A DNA stretch of 64,000 bases from Streptococcus oralis (GCF_004127215.1 NZ_QEWJ01000012.1:1-64000); one strand, 5' to 3'; numbered from the stretch's first letter, positions 8,968 to 19,430 are shown. Notes: generated by a model from the sequence alone, not told the origin. A program made the numbers and translations.

Positions 8968-10599
8968 TTAAATTTGTTCAGCAATGACCTTTTCAGCTAG
9001 GTTCATGGCGTGGTCAGATACGCGAGTGTAGTGGGAAATGATGTCGATAAAGTTGACCCCTGCTTGTGTTGAACACTCGCCCTTGTTAAGGCGCTTGATA
9101 TGGGTCTTTCTGAGAATGCGTTCCATATTGTTAATTTCTTTATGGCGTTCAATCAGGCTTTGAGCTTTTTCAATATCATTGTTCTCAACACTATCAAGGG
9201 CATCCTTGATAAACTCAGTAGTTTTTCGATAGATATCAGCTAATTCCTCTAGAGCAGCTTCAGAAAAATGAACATCTTTGCGTTGGAGATAGTCTGTTAG
9301 GTTGAGCAACCCTTCTGCGTGGTCCCCAATCCGTTCCAAATCACGAGATGAATCTAGGATGTTGGTCAACACTTCGCTTTCTTTCTGACTTAAGGATTCG
9401 CTTGAGAGCCTGATGAGGTAACGAGTGAGTTTTTCATCGATGGTATTGATGGCCTCCTCTGTTTTGTGTCCTTTTTCCGCTACCTTTTCATCCAAACCGA
9501 TGATATAGTTATAAGAAAGGTCAAAAGCTTTAGCTGCATAATTCCCCAAGTGCAAGAGTTCTTTTTTTGCATTTCCTAGTGCGATAGAAGGAGATTGCTG
9601 GATAAGTTGTTCGTCGAGATAAAGGGGCTCGTACTTGACAACTTCATCTTCACCAGGGATGAGCTTGGTTACAAAGTAGGCCAAAGCTCCGATGAATGGA
9701 AATTGTACAATAGTATTACTTACGTTAAAGGCACCGTGAGAGAAGGCAATGGTCATCTCAGGTGAGAGGTGAAGGAGTGCCTGGAAGTACTCGATCATAG
9801 CAGTGAAGGGGCCTAATAAGATTAAGCAAAGAATAGTTCCTAGAACGTTAAAGGTAACGTGGGTTGCTGCAACGCGCTTTGCAGAGACATTGGCTCCAGC
9901 TGCGGCAATAATAACGGTTAAGGTTGTCCCGATATTATCCCCGAAGAGAACGGGTAGAGAACCTTTAAGATCAAGGAACCCACCTGCATAGAGACCTTGC
10001 AAAATCCCAATTGTCGCAGAAGAAGCTTGGATGAGGACTGTAATCACTGCACCGGCTACCACTCCTAAAATAGGATTTTGTCCCAAGGTTACCATATATT
10101 CCTTGAATTGTGGTAAATCTTTAAGTGGGCTCATACCGGCACTGATGAGGTTGAGGGCGTAGAAGATTCCCCCAACACCAAATAGGATGCGTCCGATATT
10201 GTTTGCTGTTCTATTTTTTGTAAAGAAGAGGAACATGGTTCCAAGGAAAATCAGGGGTAAAGCATATTCGCCAAGCTTGAAACCGATGATAAAGGAAGTA
10301 ACGGTGGTTCCAATATTGGCTCCCATGATGATTCCGATAGCTTGTCTAAGAGTTAGAAGGCTAGCGCTGACCAGTCCAACCGTGATAACTGTAACCCCTG
10401 TACTTGACTGAATCAGGGCGGTTACGACAATCCCGACTAGAACACCTAAAAAGGGATTGCTGGTGTACTTGTCAATGTAAAAACGAAGGCGATCTCCAGC
10501 AGCTTGTTGCAAACCGTCTCCCATAGTCTTAATACTGTATAAAAACAGTCCTAGACCTCCTAAAAAGTGAAATAAAATTTCCTGCCAATTAATGGACAT
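8968..10599 (-). CDS. Na+/phosphate cotransporter with PhoU-like tail
   Basis: A membrane protein of the NptA/PNaS family, predicted to couple sodium to phosphate transport. Residues 1-310 are strongly hydrophobic and contain the two inverted family repeats, each with a QSS motif (ALIQSSTGVT near residue 64 and VLIQASSATI near 190). Residues 330-543 are a helical PhoU-like cytoplasmic domain. 543 residues is the usual length for the fused form. GGAGG precedes the ATG. It is a single gene between two intergenic regions, divergent from endoD. Confidence 0.88.
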   Translation of the reverse strand: MSINWQEILFHFLGGLGLFLYSIKTMGDGLQQAAGDRLRFYIDKYTSNPFLGVLVGIVVTALIQSSTGVTVITVGLVSASLLTLRQAIGIIMGANIGTTVTSFIIGFKLGEYALPLIFLGTMFLFFTKNRTANNIGRILFGVGGIFYALNLISAGMSPLKDLPQFKEYMVTLGQNPILGVVAGAVITVLIQASSATIGILQGLYAGGFLDLKGSLPVLFGDNIGTTLTVIIAAAGANVSAKRVAATHVTFNVLGTILCLILLGPFTAMIEYFQALLHLSPEMTIAFSHGAFNVSNTIVQFPFIGALAYFVTKLIPGEDEVVKYEPLYLDEQLIQQSPSIALGNAKKELLHLGNYAAKAFDLSYNYIIGLDEKVAEKGHKTEEAINTIDEKLTRYLIRLSSESLSQKESEVLTNILDSSRDLERIGDHAEGLLNLTDYLQRKDVHFSEAALEELADIYRKTTEFIKDALDSVENNDIEKAQSLIERHKEINNMERILRKTHIKRLNKGECSTQAGVNFIDIISHYTRVSDHAMNLAEKVIAEQI

Positions 10600-10819
10600 T
10601 TCTTTTTCCTCCGAAAAATAATAACGGAATTTCTCCTATTCTATTTTAAAGGATAAAAGTAAATCTCACAAGTGTTTTCTCGATATTTTAGTAAGAAATC
10701 GCTAACTTTTTTAAATTTCTTCCTTAAGCAGAGTTCTTACTTCAAGTATAAATGTCTGAAAGGATTGTGTCCAAATTTTACTGATTCTTATCCTAGTTAT
10801 AGTTTATACGTAAAATAGA

Positions 10820-10847
10820 TTGACATCGCTTTCATATAAGATAAAAT
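10820..10847 (+). promoter_or_regulatory. endoD promoter overlapped by a possible CcpA (cre) site
   Basis: TTGACA (10820-10825), a 16-bp spacer and TAAAAT (10842-10847). On the opposite strand 10820-10835 reads ATGAAAGCGATGTCAA, one mismatch from the cre consensus WTGNAARCGNWWWCAW. A cre over the -35 would give glucose repression. Confidence 0.6.
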
Positions 10848-10901
10848 GAAGATAACCCTGTTCTGGTGGTGTGTACTGAGAACAGATACTTTTTACTAAA
10901 G

Positions 10902-10918
10902 AAGTAAAGCGCTTACTT
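10902..10918 (+). promoter_or_regulatory. Second cre-like near-palindrome in the endoD leader
   Basis: AAGTAAAGCGCTTACTT is a near-perfect palindrome around GCGC, between promoter and ribosome site. It departs from cre at about three positions, so the assignment is tentative. Confidence 0.4.
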
Positions 10919-10940
10919 TATATTTTATTAGGAGGATAAG

Positions 10941-13900
10941 ATGAAAAATTTATTTTTTGAAAAACGTTGCCGCTACAGCATTCGTAAGCTGTCAATCGGA
11001 GCTTGTTCTTTGATGATTGGGTCAGCTCTATTTGCGAGCCCAGCTCTTGCAGAGCAGGTTGCTGTCCCTGAGGCAGTTGCAAATACGAGCGCCCAAGCTA
11101 CAAGCGCTAGTGAAACAGCGAGTCCAGACACTGCAACCATCGAAAAACAATTAGAGGAAACTGAAAACAAAGTAGCTGAGCAACCAATTTCAGAAAACAC
11201 TCCAGCAATAACTGATTTGGTCAATGAAAAAGAAGAAGCGAAGCCAGCTCCGACAGAAAAAGTTGAGGAGCCAGCTCCAGCAACTGACAAAGAAGGAGTC
11301 AAGCCGGAGGAAGCTCCTCAAGTGGTTGACAATAAAGCCGACAAACCAAGTTTAGCAGACGTTCCTAAAAATGAGGAGAAGAGTCTCCGACCAAAAGAAA
11401 TCAAGTTTGATACTTGGGAAGATTTGTTGAAATGGGAACCGGGTGCGCGTGAGGATGATCCCATCAATCGTTCCTCAGTTGAACTAGCCAAGCGCCATAG
11501 AGGTCAGTTGGTTAACGAAAAAGCAAGCAGAAGAGCCAAAGTTCAGGCACTAGCAAATACCAACTCAAAGGCTAAAGACCACGCTTCTGTTGGTGGAGAA
11601 GAATTCAAGGCATATGCTTTTGACTATTGGCAATACTTGGATTCAATGGTCTTCTGGGAAGGTCTAGTTCCAACTCCAGATGTCATTGATGCAGGTCACC
11701 GCAACGGAGTTCCTGTTTATGGAACACTCTTTTTCAACTGGTCTAATAGCATTGCCGACCAAGAGAAGTTTGCCGCCGCCTTGAAACAAGATGAGGATGG
11801 CACCTTCCCGATTGCACGTAAACTCGTTGACCTTGCTAAATACTATGGTTTTGATGGCTACTTCATCAACCAAGAAACAACGGGGGAATTGGTAGCACCT
11901 CTTGGTGAAAAAATGCGCCAATTCATGCTCTATACAAAGGAATATGCAGCTAAGGTCAACCACCCAATCAAGTATGCTTGGTACGATGCCATGACCTACA
12001 AATACGGTCGATACCACGAAGATGGCTTGGGAGACTACAACTACCAGTTTATGCAAAAAGAAGGTGACAAGGTCCCTGCAGATCAATTTTTTGCCAATTT
12101 TAACTGGAACAAGGAAAAGAATGACCACTCTGTAGAGATGGCAAAATGGCTGGAACGTAGCCAGTATGATGTCTTTGCGGGCTTAGAATTGCAACAAGGT
12201 GGCTCTTATAAGACCAAAGTCAAATGGGATGCTCTCTTAGATGAAAAAGGCAAGTTGCGTTTGTCACTTGGACTCTTTGCACCAGATACAATTACCAGTC
12301 TAGGAAAAACAGGTGAAGATTACCACAAGAACGAAGACATCTTCTTCACAGGTTACCAAGGAGATCCGACAGCTCAAAAACCTGCTGATAAAGAGTGGTA
12401 TGGGATTGCTAATTTAGTTGCGGACCGCACACCAGCAGTAGGACGCACCTTCACTACTTCTTTCAATACAGGTCATGGTAGAAAGTGGTTTGTAGACGGC
12501 AAAGTTTCTAAGGATTCTGAGTGGAACTACCGTTCTGTTTCAGGTATCTTACCAACATGGCGCTGGTGGCAGACTTCAACGGGGGAAAAGCTTCATGCAG
12601 AATATGACTTTACAGATGCCTACAATGGCGGAAATTCCCTTAAATTCTCAGGTGATGTAGCTGGTAAGACAGACCAAGATGTGAATTTGTATTCTACTAA
12701 ACTAGAAGTAACGGAGAAAACCAAACTTCGGGTTGCCCATAAGGGAGGAAAAGGCTCGAAAGTTTATATGGCCTTCTCTACGACTCCAGACTACAAATTT
12801 GAGGATGCAGATGCATGGAAAGAACTGACCCTTTCTGACAACTGGACAAATGAAGAATTTGACCTTAGCTCACTAGCAGGTAAAACCATCTATGCAGTTA
12901 AACTCTTCTTCGAACATGAGGGAGCTGTAAAAGATTATCAGTTCAACCTAGGTCAATTAACAATTTCAGACAATGACCAAGCACCACAAGCACCGACAGG
13001 TCTCTCTGTGGTGAAGCAATCTCTTAAGAATGCCCAAGAAGCTGAAGCAGTTGTTCAATTTTCGGGTAACCAAGATGCCGATTTCTATGAAGTCTACGAA
13101 AAAGACGGGGATAACTGGCGATTGTTGACAGGTTCATCTGCTTCAACCATCTACTTGCCAAAAGTTAGCCGTTCTGCTAATGCGACTGGTACGACTCAAG
13201 AATTGAAAGTCGTTGCAGTTGGTAAAAATGGACTTCGTTCTGAAGCTGCGACGACATTCTTTAACTGGGGGATGACTGTTCAGGATACAACTCTCCCAAG
13301 ACCTTTGGCTGAAAATATTGTTCCAGGGGCAAAGGTAATCGGTAGCACCTTCCCAAATACTGAAGGTGGAGAAGGTATCGAAGGCATGTTGAACGGTACC
13401 ATTACCAGTCTATCAGACAAGTGGTCTTCAGGACAATTGAGCGGTAGTGTCGATATTCGTTTGACCCAACCACGTCGTGTTGTTAGATGGGTCATGGATC
13501 ATGCGGGAGCTGGCGGTGAGTCTGTTAACGATGGTTTGATGAACACCAAGGACTTTGATCTTTATTACAAGGATACTGATGGCGAGTGGAAACTAGCTAA
13601 GGAAGTCCGTGGTAATAAAGCGCACGTTACGGATATCACTCTTGATAAACCAATCACCGCCCAAGACTGGCGTTTGCATGTCATTACATCTGATAACGGA
13701 ACACCTTGGAAGGCCATTCGTATCTACAACTGGAAGATGTACGAAACCTTGGACACAGAAAGTCAAAATATTCCAATGGCTAAGGTAGCGGCTCGTTCAC
13801 TTGGAAACCATCAAGTTCAACTAGGCTTCTCTGATGTTCCGGCAGGCGCAACCATCACCGTTTACGACAAGGCGGATTCACAAACACCGATTGCGACCTT

Positions 13901-15455
13901 GAAGTCTGAAACTGGTGGGGACCTGGCAACAGCACCATTAGCCTTTAACAAGCAACCAAATCTCCTCTACTATCGTACCCAACTACCTGGCAAAGAAATC
14001 AGTAACACTTTGGCTGTAGCGATTCCACAGGATGAAAGAAAAATTAAATCTGTCAGCCTTGAAAAAGGACCTAAGAAGGCGGTTTATAAAGAGGGAGAAA
14101 AACTCGACCTCAGAGGCGGAACACTCCGTGTTCAATATGAAGGGGGACAAGCCGACGAGCTGATTAACCTCACCCACTCAGGTGTGACTGTATCTGGATA
14201 CGACGCTCATCAAAAAGGGGAACAGAAGCTCACAGTCAGCTACCTTGGACTTCCAGTTACTGGTGATTTAAACGTACAAGTGACTGGCCAAGATGAAGGA
14301 AAACCAAAAGAAGTAGCAGGCTTGTATATTACTAAGAAACCAAAAACAGACTATCTAGTTGGAGATCAACTGGATCTTGCAGAAGGTCGCTTTGGAGTTC
14401 TCTATGATGATGAGACAGAAGAGGCTCACAGCTTTACTGATAAAGGTGTTGAAATTACAGGCTACGATGCTCAGAAGACTGGACGCCAGACCTTGACTCT
14501 GCATTACAAAGGGCACACAGCTGAGTTCGATGTCTTGGTTTCTCCAAAGGCTGCAGTCAATGATGAGTACCTCAAACAAGAAATTACTGCTGCCCAAGGT
14601 CGTCAGTCAACCCTTGCCTATACCTTCTCAAGTGAGGACAAACAAGGAGCGTTAGTAGAGAAGCTCAATGCTGCGAAAGCTGTAGCAGAAAACCACAATG
14701 CTAGCCAAGAAGAAGTCAACCGGGCTTTGAATGAGTTGAAACAAGCAGGTGCGGACTTGGATGGCAATCAACGGTATCAAACTGCTAGAGAAGAATTGGA
14801 AGGCTTGCTCGAATCTGTCCGTGAAAAAGATTCTCAAGCTGAGTTGATTGCCCAAGCAGAAGCTTTATTGTCTTCACAAACACCAACTCCACAAGCTTTT
14901 GCGGACATGAAAGAAAAGCTGAATAAGAAACTAGCTCCTGCAGAAGAAAGCCACCACGTTGGTAGTATGGATCCAAATGAAGTAGCTCCAACAGTTGAAG
15001 CCCTCCCTGAACTGGTTATTGAAACAGAAACAACAGCCTTCGAACGTCAAGAAAGACAAAATGTGGATCTTCTTAAAGGTCAACGTCAACTTGTCCAAAA
15101 AGGAGAAGAAGGTCAAATTCGTCGTCTAGTAGAAGTAGATGTCCAAGGCAAACGCACCCTTCGTTCAACTGAAGTTCTTAAGGAAGCTATCCCAGAAATC
15201 ACAGAAGTTGGAACAAAAGAAGTGGCGCCAAGTTCAGACAAACCTCATGCTGATACCCTCTCTAAAGAGCAAAAGGGACTTCCAGCTACACCAAGTACCA
15301 ATGCTCCAACTGCAGAAGTGCTTGTCAAAGGTGAAGTAGCAAGCAAACAACTGCCAAATACTGGTGTAGAAACAGATGCCAGTCTAGTAGCTCTGGGGCT
15401 TCTCGGAGTGATGAGTGGCTATGGACTTGTAGCTTTGAAAAAGAGAGAAGACTAA
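10941..15455 (+). CDS. endoD: Cell-wall-anchored endo-beta-N-acetylglucosaminidase (GH85, Endo-D type)
   Basis: Cuts the chitobiose core of N-linked glycans and helps streptococci feed on host glycoproteins. The 1504 residues start with a YSIRK signal peptide (YSIRKLSIG at 13-21, cleavage near ALA-EQ, about residue 38). A Pro/Glu-rich spacer follows. The GH85 domain (about 185-560) carries the catalytic pair Asn310/Glu312 in DGYFINQE. Then come sandwich domains, a discoidin-like module (about 790-935), two bacterial Ig-like repeats (about 1031-1200) and a FIVAR-like region. The C-terminus has the sortase motif LPNTG (1471-1475), a hydrophobic helix and KKRED. Possible cre sites suggest catabolite repression. 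Slightly shorter than the pneumococcal enzyme. Confidence 0.95.
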   Translation: MKNLFFEKRCRYSIRKLSIGACSLMIGSALFASPALAEQVAVPEAVANTSAQATSASETASPDTATIEKQLEETENKVAEQPISENTPAITDLVNEKEEAKPAPTEKVEEPAPATDKEGVKPEEAPQVVDNKADKPSLADVPKNEEKSLRPKEIKFDTWEDLLKWEPGAREDDPINRSSVELAKRHRGQLVNEKASRRAKVQALANTNSKAKDHASVGGEEFKAYAFDYWQYLDSMVFWEGLVPTPDVIDAGHRNGVPVYGTLFFNWSNSIADQEKFAAALKQDEDGTFPIARKLVDLAKYYGFDGYFINQETTGELVAPLGEKMRQFMLYTKEYAAKVNHPIKYAWYDAMTYKYGRYHEDGLGDYNYQFMQKEGDKVPADQFFANFNWNKEKNDHSVEMAKWLERSQYDVFAGLELQQGGSYKTKVKWDALLDEKGKLRLSLGLFAPDTITSLGKTGEDYHKNEDIFFTGYQGDPTAQKPADKEWYGIANLVADRTPAVGRTFTTSFNTGHGRKWFVDGKVSKDSEWNYRSVSGILPTWRWWQTSTGEKLHAEYDFTDAYNGGNSLKFSGDVAGKTDQDVNLYSTKLEVTEKTKLRVAHKGGKGSKVYMAFSTTPDYKFEDADAWKELTLSDNWTNEEFDLSSLAGKTIYAVKLFFEHEGAVKDYQFNLGQLTISDNDQAPQAPTGLSVVKQSLKNAQEAEAVVQFSGNQDADFYEVYEKDGDNWRLLTGSSASTIYLPKVSRSANATGTTQELKVVAVGKNGLRSEAATTFFNWGMTVQDTTLPRPLAENIVPGAKVIGSTFPNTEGGEGIEGMLNGTITSLSDKWSSGQLSGSVDIRLTQPRRVVRWVMDHAGAGGESVNDGLMNTKDFDLYYKDTDGEWKLAKEVRGNKAHVTDITLDKPITAQDWRLHVITSDNGTPWKAIRIYNWKMYETLDTESQNIPMAKVAARSLGNHQVQLGFSDVPAGATITVYDKADSQTPIATLKSETGGDLATAPLAFNKQPNLLYYRTQLPGKEISNTLAVAIPQDERKIKSVSLEKGPKKAVYKEGEKLDLRGGTLRVQYEGGQADELINLTHSGVTVSGYDAHQKGEQKLTVSYLGLPVTGDLNVQVTGQDEGKPKEVAGLYITKKPKTDYLVGDQLDLAEGRFGVLYDDETEEAHSFTDKGVEITGYDAQKTGRQTLTLHYKGHTAEFDVLVSPKAAVNDEYLKQEITAAQGRQSTLAYTFSSEDKQGALVEKLNAAKAVAENHNASQEEVNRALNELKQAGADLDGNQRYQTAREELEGLLESVREKDSQAELIAQAEALLSSQTPTPQAFADMKEKLNKKLAPAEESHHVGSMDPNEVAPTVEALPELVIETETTAFERQERQNVDLLKGQRQLVQKGEEGQIRRLVEVDVQGKRTLRSTEVLKEAIPEITEVGTKEVAPSSDKPHADTLSKEQKGLPATPSTNAPTAEVLVKGEVASKQLPNTGVETDASLVALGLLGVMSGYGLVALKKRED

Positions 15456-15492
15456 TCGGATTTACGAATCTTGGATTTCCTCTTAACAACTA

Positions 15493-15541
15493 AAAACAAG
15501 GTTTGACTGTAGATTAGTCAGGCCTTGTTTTAATGATTTTA
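15493..15541 (+). terminator. Terminator after endoD
   Basis: AAAACAAGG/CCTTGTTTT (15493-15501 with 15533-15541), with an inner TGACT/AGTCA pairing, ending in T residues. Confidence 0.75.
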
Positions 15542-15661
15542 TCTCGCATTCATTACTTATTTGATAAGGTTTTTCTAGTTTTGATTTTAAGAAATGCTAG
15601 TTTCAGTTGCAATAAAGAACTGGAAAAGTGCAGGCTTTTTCTATCTCTTTTGTTGATTTTG

Positions 15662-15670
15662 TGATATAAT
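15662..15670 (+). promoter_or_regulatory. Extended -10 promoter of pgk
   Basis: TGATATAAT, 34 bp before the pgk start codon, followed by a leader with AAGAAGGAG. Confidence 0.65.
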
Positions 15671-15703
15671 TAACACGTATAAAAAAAGAAGGAGTCATAT
15701 CTA

Positions 15704-16903
15704 ATGGCAAAATTGACTGTTAAAGACGTTGACTTGAAAGGGAAAAAAGTTCTCGTTCGTGTTGACTTCAACGTACCTGTAAAAGATGGCGTGATTACTA
15801 ACGACAACCGTATCACTGCAGCACTTCCAACTATCAAGTACATCCTTGAACAAGGTGGACGTGCGATCCTCTTCTCTCACCTTGGCCGTGTAAAAGAAGA
15901 AGCAGACAAAGCTGGTAAATCACTTGCTCCTGTAGCTGCTGACTTGGCAGCTAAATTGGGTCAAGAAGTTAAATTTATCCCAGGTATTACACGTGGTGCT
16001 GAATTGGAAGCCGCTGTTAACGCTCTTGAAGATGGACAAGTTCTCTTGGTTGAAAACACTCGTTTCGAAGATGTTGATGGCAAGAAAGAATCTAAAAACG
16101 ATCCTGAACTTGGTAAATACTGGGCATCACTTGGAGATGGTATTTTCGTAAACGATGCATTCGGTACAGCTCACCGTGCACACGCATCTAACGTTGGTAT
16201 CTCAGCAAACGTTGAAAAAGCTGTTGCTGGATTCCTTCTTGAAAATGAAATTGCCTACATCCAAGAAGCAGTTGAAGCTCCAGAACGTCCATTCGTGGCT
16301 ATTCTTGGTGGTTCAAAAGTTTCAGACAAGATCGGTGTTATCGAAAACTTGCTTGAAAAAGCTGATAAAGTCCTTATCGGTGGTGGGATGACTTACACAT
16401 TCTACAAAGCACAAGGTATCGAAATCGGTAACTCACTTGTAGAAGAAGACAAATTGGATGTCGCTAAAGCTCTTCTTGAAAAAGCAAACGGCAAATTGAT
16501 CTTGCCAGTTGACTCAAAAGAAGCCAATGCATTTGCTGACTACACTGAAGTAAAAGATACTGAAGGTGAAGCAGTAGATCCAGGTTTCCTTGGTTTGGAT
16601 ATCGGTCCTAAATCTATCGCTAAGTTTGATGAAGCATTGACTGGTGCGAAAACAGTTGTATGGAACGGACCAATGGGTGTGTTTGAAAACCCAGATTTCC
16701 AAGCTGGTACAATCGGTGTCATGGACGCTATCGTGAAACAACCAGGTGTGAAATCAATCATCGGTGGTGGTGACTCAGCTGCCGCAGCCATCAATCTTGG
16801 TCGTGCAGACAAGTTCTCATGGATTAGTACGGGCGGAGGCGCTTCTATGGAGCTTCTTGAAGGTAAAGTATTGCCAGGACTTGCAGCCTTGACAGAAAAA
16901 TAA
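15704..16903 (+). CDS. pgk: Phosphoglycerate kinase
   Basis: A glycolytic enzyme that transfers the acyl phosphate of 1,3-bisphosphoglycerate to ADP. The 399 residues are full length for the bacterial enzyme. The N-terminal substrate-binding block [10 protein letters not shown], the HLGR motif, [11 protein letters not shown] and the C-terminal nucleotide-site GGGDSAAA are all present. Codon use is strongly biased, as expected for a highly expressed gene. It is a single gene with its own promoter and terminator. Confidence 0.98.
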   Translation: MAKLTVKDVDLKGKKVLVRVDFNVPVKDGVITNDNRITAALPTIKYILEQGGRAILFSHLGRVKEEADKAGKSLAPVAADLAAKLGQEVKFIPGITRGAELEAAVNALEDGQVLLVENTRFEDVDGKKESKNDPELGKYWASLGDGIFVNDAFGTAHRAHASNVGISANVEKAVAGFLLENEIAYIQEAVEAPERPFVAILGGSKVSDKIGVIENLLEKADKVLIGGGMTYTFYKAQGIEIGNSLVEEDKLDVAKALLEKANGKLILPVDSKEANAFADYTEVKDTEGEAVDPGFLGLDIGPKSIAKFDEALTGAKTVVWNGPMGVFENPDFQAGTIGVMDAIVKQPGVKSIIGGGDSAAAAINLGRADKFSWISTGGGASMELLEGKVLPGLAALTEK

Positions 16904-16924
16904 GCTTTCGTAAATAAAACGATG

Positions 16925-16953
16925 AAAAGAGGAACTTAGTTTCCTCTTTTTCT
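16925..16953 (+). terminator. Terminator after pgk
   Basis: A perfect 10-bp stem (16925-16934 with 16941-16950), 6-nt loop, then T residues. Confidence 0.9.
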
Positions 16954-17040
16954 TGTTGCTTGAATTAAAAACGTTTCCGATTGATTTTGGCTCATAAAAT
17001 CGACTAATTTATGATAAAATGGAAATAGAAAGTTGAGATT

Positions 17041-17568
17041 ATGGGTTATTTTAAAAAATATAAATTTGATAAGTCACAGTTCAAGCTTGGTCTACGAACC
17101 TTTAAAACTGGAATTGCTGTTTTTTTAGTTCTCTTGATTTTTGGATTTTTTGGTTGGAAGGGACTTCAAATTGGGGCTTTGACAGCAGTCTTTAGTTTGA
17201 GAGAGAGTTTTGATAAGAGCGTTCATTTTGGAACATCACGTATTCTAGGAAACAGTATCGGTGGTTTCTACGCCCTTGTTTTCTTCCTCTTAAACACTCT
17301 ATTTCAAGAAGCTTTTTGGGTGACCTTACTGGTTGTTCCGATTTGCACCATGTTAACCATTATGACAAATGTTGCTATGAACAACAAAGCGGGAGTTATC
17401 GGTGGTGTAGCAGCTATGTTGATCATTACCCTATCAATACCAAGCGGAGAAACATTTTTGTACGTATTTGCGCGTGTATTTGAAACATTTATGGGTGTTT
17501 TTGTGGCCATACTCGTAAATTATGATATTGAACGTTTTAGAAATCTTTTGGAGAAAAAAAGAAAATAA
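17041..17568 (+). CDS. FUSC/aromatic acid exporter-like membrane protein
   Basis: 175 residues with four or five predicted transmembrane segments (about 24-46, 72-90, 96-115, 120-137, 140-158) and basic ends. The pattern, with LRTFKTGIAVFLVLL near the start, matches the N-terminal membrane domain of the FUSC/ArAE (DUF939-type) family. Full-length exporters carry an additional cytoplasmic domain that is missing here, as in other streptococcal copies, so transport is uncertain. It lies between pgk and glnR, with TATGATAAAAT about 25 bp before the start. Confidence 0.7.
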   Translation: MGYFKKYKFDKSQFKLGLRTFKTGIAVFLVLLIFGFFGWKGLQIGALTAVFSLRESFDKSVHFGTSRILGNSIGGFYALVFFLLNTLFQEAFWVTLLVVPICTMLTIMTNVAMNNKAGVIGGVAAMLIITLSIPSGETFLYVFARVFETFMGVFVAILVNYDIERFRNLLEKKRK

Positions 17569-17585
17569 TGTTACATTTTATGACA
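17569..17585 (+). promoter_or_regulatory. GlnR operator upstream of glnR
   Basis: TGTTACATTTTATGACA exactly fits the GlnR box TGTNAN7TNACA. It begins on the base after the preceding stop codon and ends 8 bp before the -35, so GlnR would repress its own operon when nitrogen is ample. Confidence 0.85.
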
Positions 17586-17592
17586 TTATTGA

Positions 17593-17621
17593 TTGACGTA
17601 TGTGCTTTTTTAGACTATAAT
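17593..17621 (+). promoter_or_regulatory. glnRA promoter
   Basis: TTGACG (17593-17598), 17-bp spacer, TATAAT (17616-17621). It lies immediately downstream of the GlnR box and 24 bp before the glnR start. Confidence 0.85.
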
Positions 17622-17644
17622 AGACAGAAAGAAGGAAATTGTAA

Positions 17645-18001
17645 ATGAAGGAAAGAGAATTTCGTCGAAATATGGCTGTTTTTCCTATCGGTAGTGTGAT
17701 GAAGTTGACCGATCTCTCGGCGCGTCAGATTCGTTATTATGAAGATCAAGAGTTGATAAAGCCTGATCGAAACGAAGGGAACCGTCGTATGTATTCTTTG
17801 AATGACATGGATCGTTTGCTTGAAATCAAAGATTATATCTCTGAAGGTTTCAATATCGCTGCCATTAAGAAGAAATACGCTGAACGTGAGGCGAAATCCA
17901 AGAAATCAGTGAGCCCAACGGAGGTGCGTCGTGCGCTTCATAATGAGCTCCTCCAACAGGGACGCTTTGCTTCAGCACAGTCGCCTTTTGGTCGCGGTTA
18001 G
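17645..18001 (+). CDS. glnR: MerR-family nitrogen regulator GlnR
   Basis: A 118-residue repressor of glutamine/glutamate genes. The MerR winged-helix domain is at about residues 14-82 (IGSVMKLTDLSARQIRYYEDQELIKPDRNEGNRRMYS). The short C-terminal tail is the part that senses glutamine synthetase in this family: feedback-inhibited GlnA activates GlnR for DNA binding. It lies directly before glnA (36-nt gap), the standard streptococcal operon, with a consensus GlnR box at its own promoter. Confidence 0.95.
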   Translation: MKEREFRRNMAVFPIGSVMKLTDLSARQIRYYEDQELIKPDRNEGNRRMYSLNDMDRLLEIKDYISEGFNIAAIKKKYAEREAKSKKSVSPTEVRRALHNELLQQGRFASAQSPFGRG

Positions 18002-18037
18002 GTAATCGCAAGTAGTCATACATTAAGGAGAAAACTC

Positions 18038-19384
18038 ATGCCAATCACAGCTGCAGATATTCGTCGTGAAGTCAAGGAAAAAAATGTTACCTTTATCCGT
18101 CTCATGTTTTCAGATATTCTGGGAACCATGAAAAACGTCGAAATTCCTGCTACAGATGAACAGTTAGATAAGGTCTTGTCAAACAAAGCCATGTTTGATG
18201 GATCTTCTATTGAAGGTTTTGTACGTATCAATGAGTCAGATATGTACTTGTACCCAGACTTGGATACATGGACAGTCTTCCCTTGGGGAGATGAAAATGG
18301 AAGTGTTGCAGGTTTGATCTGTGATGTTTATACAACAGAAGGCGAACCATTTGCAGGTGACCCTCGTGGTAATCTGAAGCGTGCACTTCGTCATATGGAA
18401 GAAGTAGGATTCAAATCCTTCAACCTTGGTCCAGAGCCAGAATTCTTCCTATTTAAGTTGGATGAAAATGGGGACCCAACTCTTGAGGTAAATGACAAGG
18501 GTGGCTACTTTGATTTGGCGCCTACTGACCTTGCGGACAATACACGTCGTGAGATTGTGAATGTCTTGACCAAAATGGGATTTGAAGTAGAAGCGAGTCA
18601 CCACGAGGTTGCGGTTGGGCAGCATGAGATTGACTTCAAGTATGATGAAGTCCTCCGCGCTTGTGATAAGATTCAAATCTTTAAGCTCGTTGTTAAAACA
18701 ATTGCTCGTAAACATGGGCTTTACGCAACCTTTATGGCGAAACCAAAATTTGGTATCGCTGGATCAGGTATGCACTGTAATATGTCCTTGTTTGATGCAG
18801 AAGGAAACAATGCCTTCTTTGATCCAAATGATCCAAAAGGAATGCAGTTGTCAGAAACGGCTTACCATTTCCTTGGCGGTTTGATCAAGCATGCCTACAA
18901 CTATACTGCCATCATGAACCCAACGGTTAACTCATACAAACGTTTGGTTCCAGGTTATGAAGCGCCTGTTTACATTGCATGGGCTGGTCGTAATCGTTCG
19001 CCACTTGTGCGCGTGCCTGCTTCACGTGGTATGGGAACTCGTCTTGAGTTGCGTTCAGTGGATCCAATGGCAAACCCATACATCGCGATGGCGGTCCTGT
19101 TGGAAGTTGGTTTGCATGGTATTGAAAATAAAATCGAAGCACCAGCTCCTATCGAAGAAAATATCTACATCATGACAGCTGAAGAGCGTAAGGAAGCTGG
19201 AATCACAGACCTTCCATCAACTCTTCATAACGCCTTGAAAGCTTTGACTGAGGATGAAGTGGTTAAGGCTGCCCTGGGTGACCACATCTACACCAGCTTC
19301 CTTGAAGCCAAACGTATCGAGTGGGCTAGTTATGCAACCTTTGTGTCACAATGGGAAGTTGATAATTATCTAGACCTTTACTAA
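18038..19384 (+). CDS. glnA: Glutamine synthetase, type I
   Basis: Makes glutamine from glutamate, ammonia and ATP. At 448 residues it is a GSI-alpha type enzyme of the low-GC Gram-positives, controlled by feedback inhibition. Signature segments include FDGSSIEGF, the metal-site GPEPEFFLF, the ATP-binding [14 protein letters not shown] and [19 protein letters not shown]. No tyrosine adenylylation site is expected in this subgroup. It is the second gene of the glnRA operon, read through from the GlnR-controlled promoter and ended by a hairpin. Confidence 0.97.
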   Translation: MPITAADIRREVKEKNVTFIRLMFSDILGTMKNVEIPATDEQLDKVLSNKAMFDGSSIEGFVRINESDMYLYPDLDTWTVFPWGDENGSVAGLICDVYTTEGEPFAGDPRGNLKRALRHMEEVGFKSFNLGPEPEFFLFKLDENGDPTLEVNDKGGYFDLAPTDLADNTRREIVNVLTKMGFEVEASHHEVAVGQHEIDFKYDEVLRACDKIQIFKLVVKTIARKHGLYATFMAKPKFGIAGSGMHCNMSLFDAEGNNAFFDPNDPKGMQLSETAYHFLGGLIKHAYNYTAIMNPTVNSYKRLVPGYEAPVYIAWAGRNRSPLVRVPASRGMGTRLELRSVDPMANPYIAMAVLLEVGLHGIENKIEAPAPIEENIYIMTAEERKEAGITDLPSTLHNALKALTEDEVVKAALGDHIYTSFLEAKRIEWASYATFVSQWEVDNYLDLY

Positions 19385-19393
19385 TATAGAAGA

Positions 19394-19421
19394 AAGATTG
19401 CCTGAGGGCGGTCTTTTTTTC
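19394..19421 (+). terminator. Terminator after glnA
   Basis: A 9-bp stem with two G-T pairs (19394-19402 with 19407-19415), followed by a T-run. Confidence 0.8.
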
Positions 19422-19430
19422 TTGCATTTT

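Larger units (their letters stand above)
10600..10940. other. Divergent intergenic region between the Na/Pi gene and endoD
   Basis: 341 bp, AT-rich. It holds the endoD promoter and two catabolite-control-like sites (listed separately). I see no further open frame or repeat. Confidence 0.6.
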
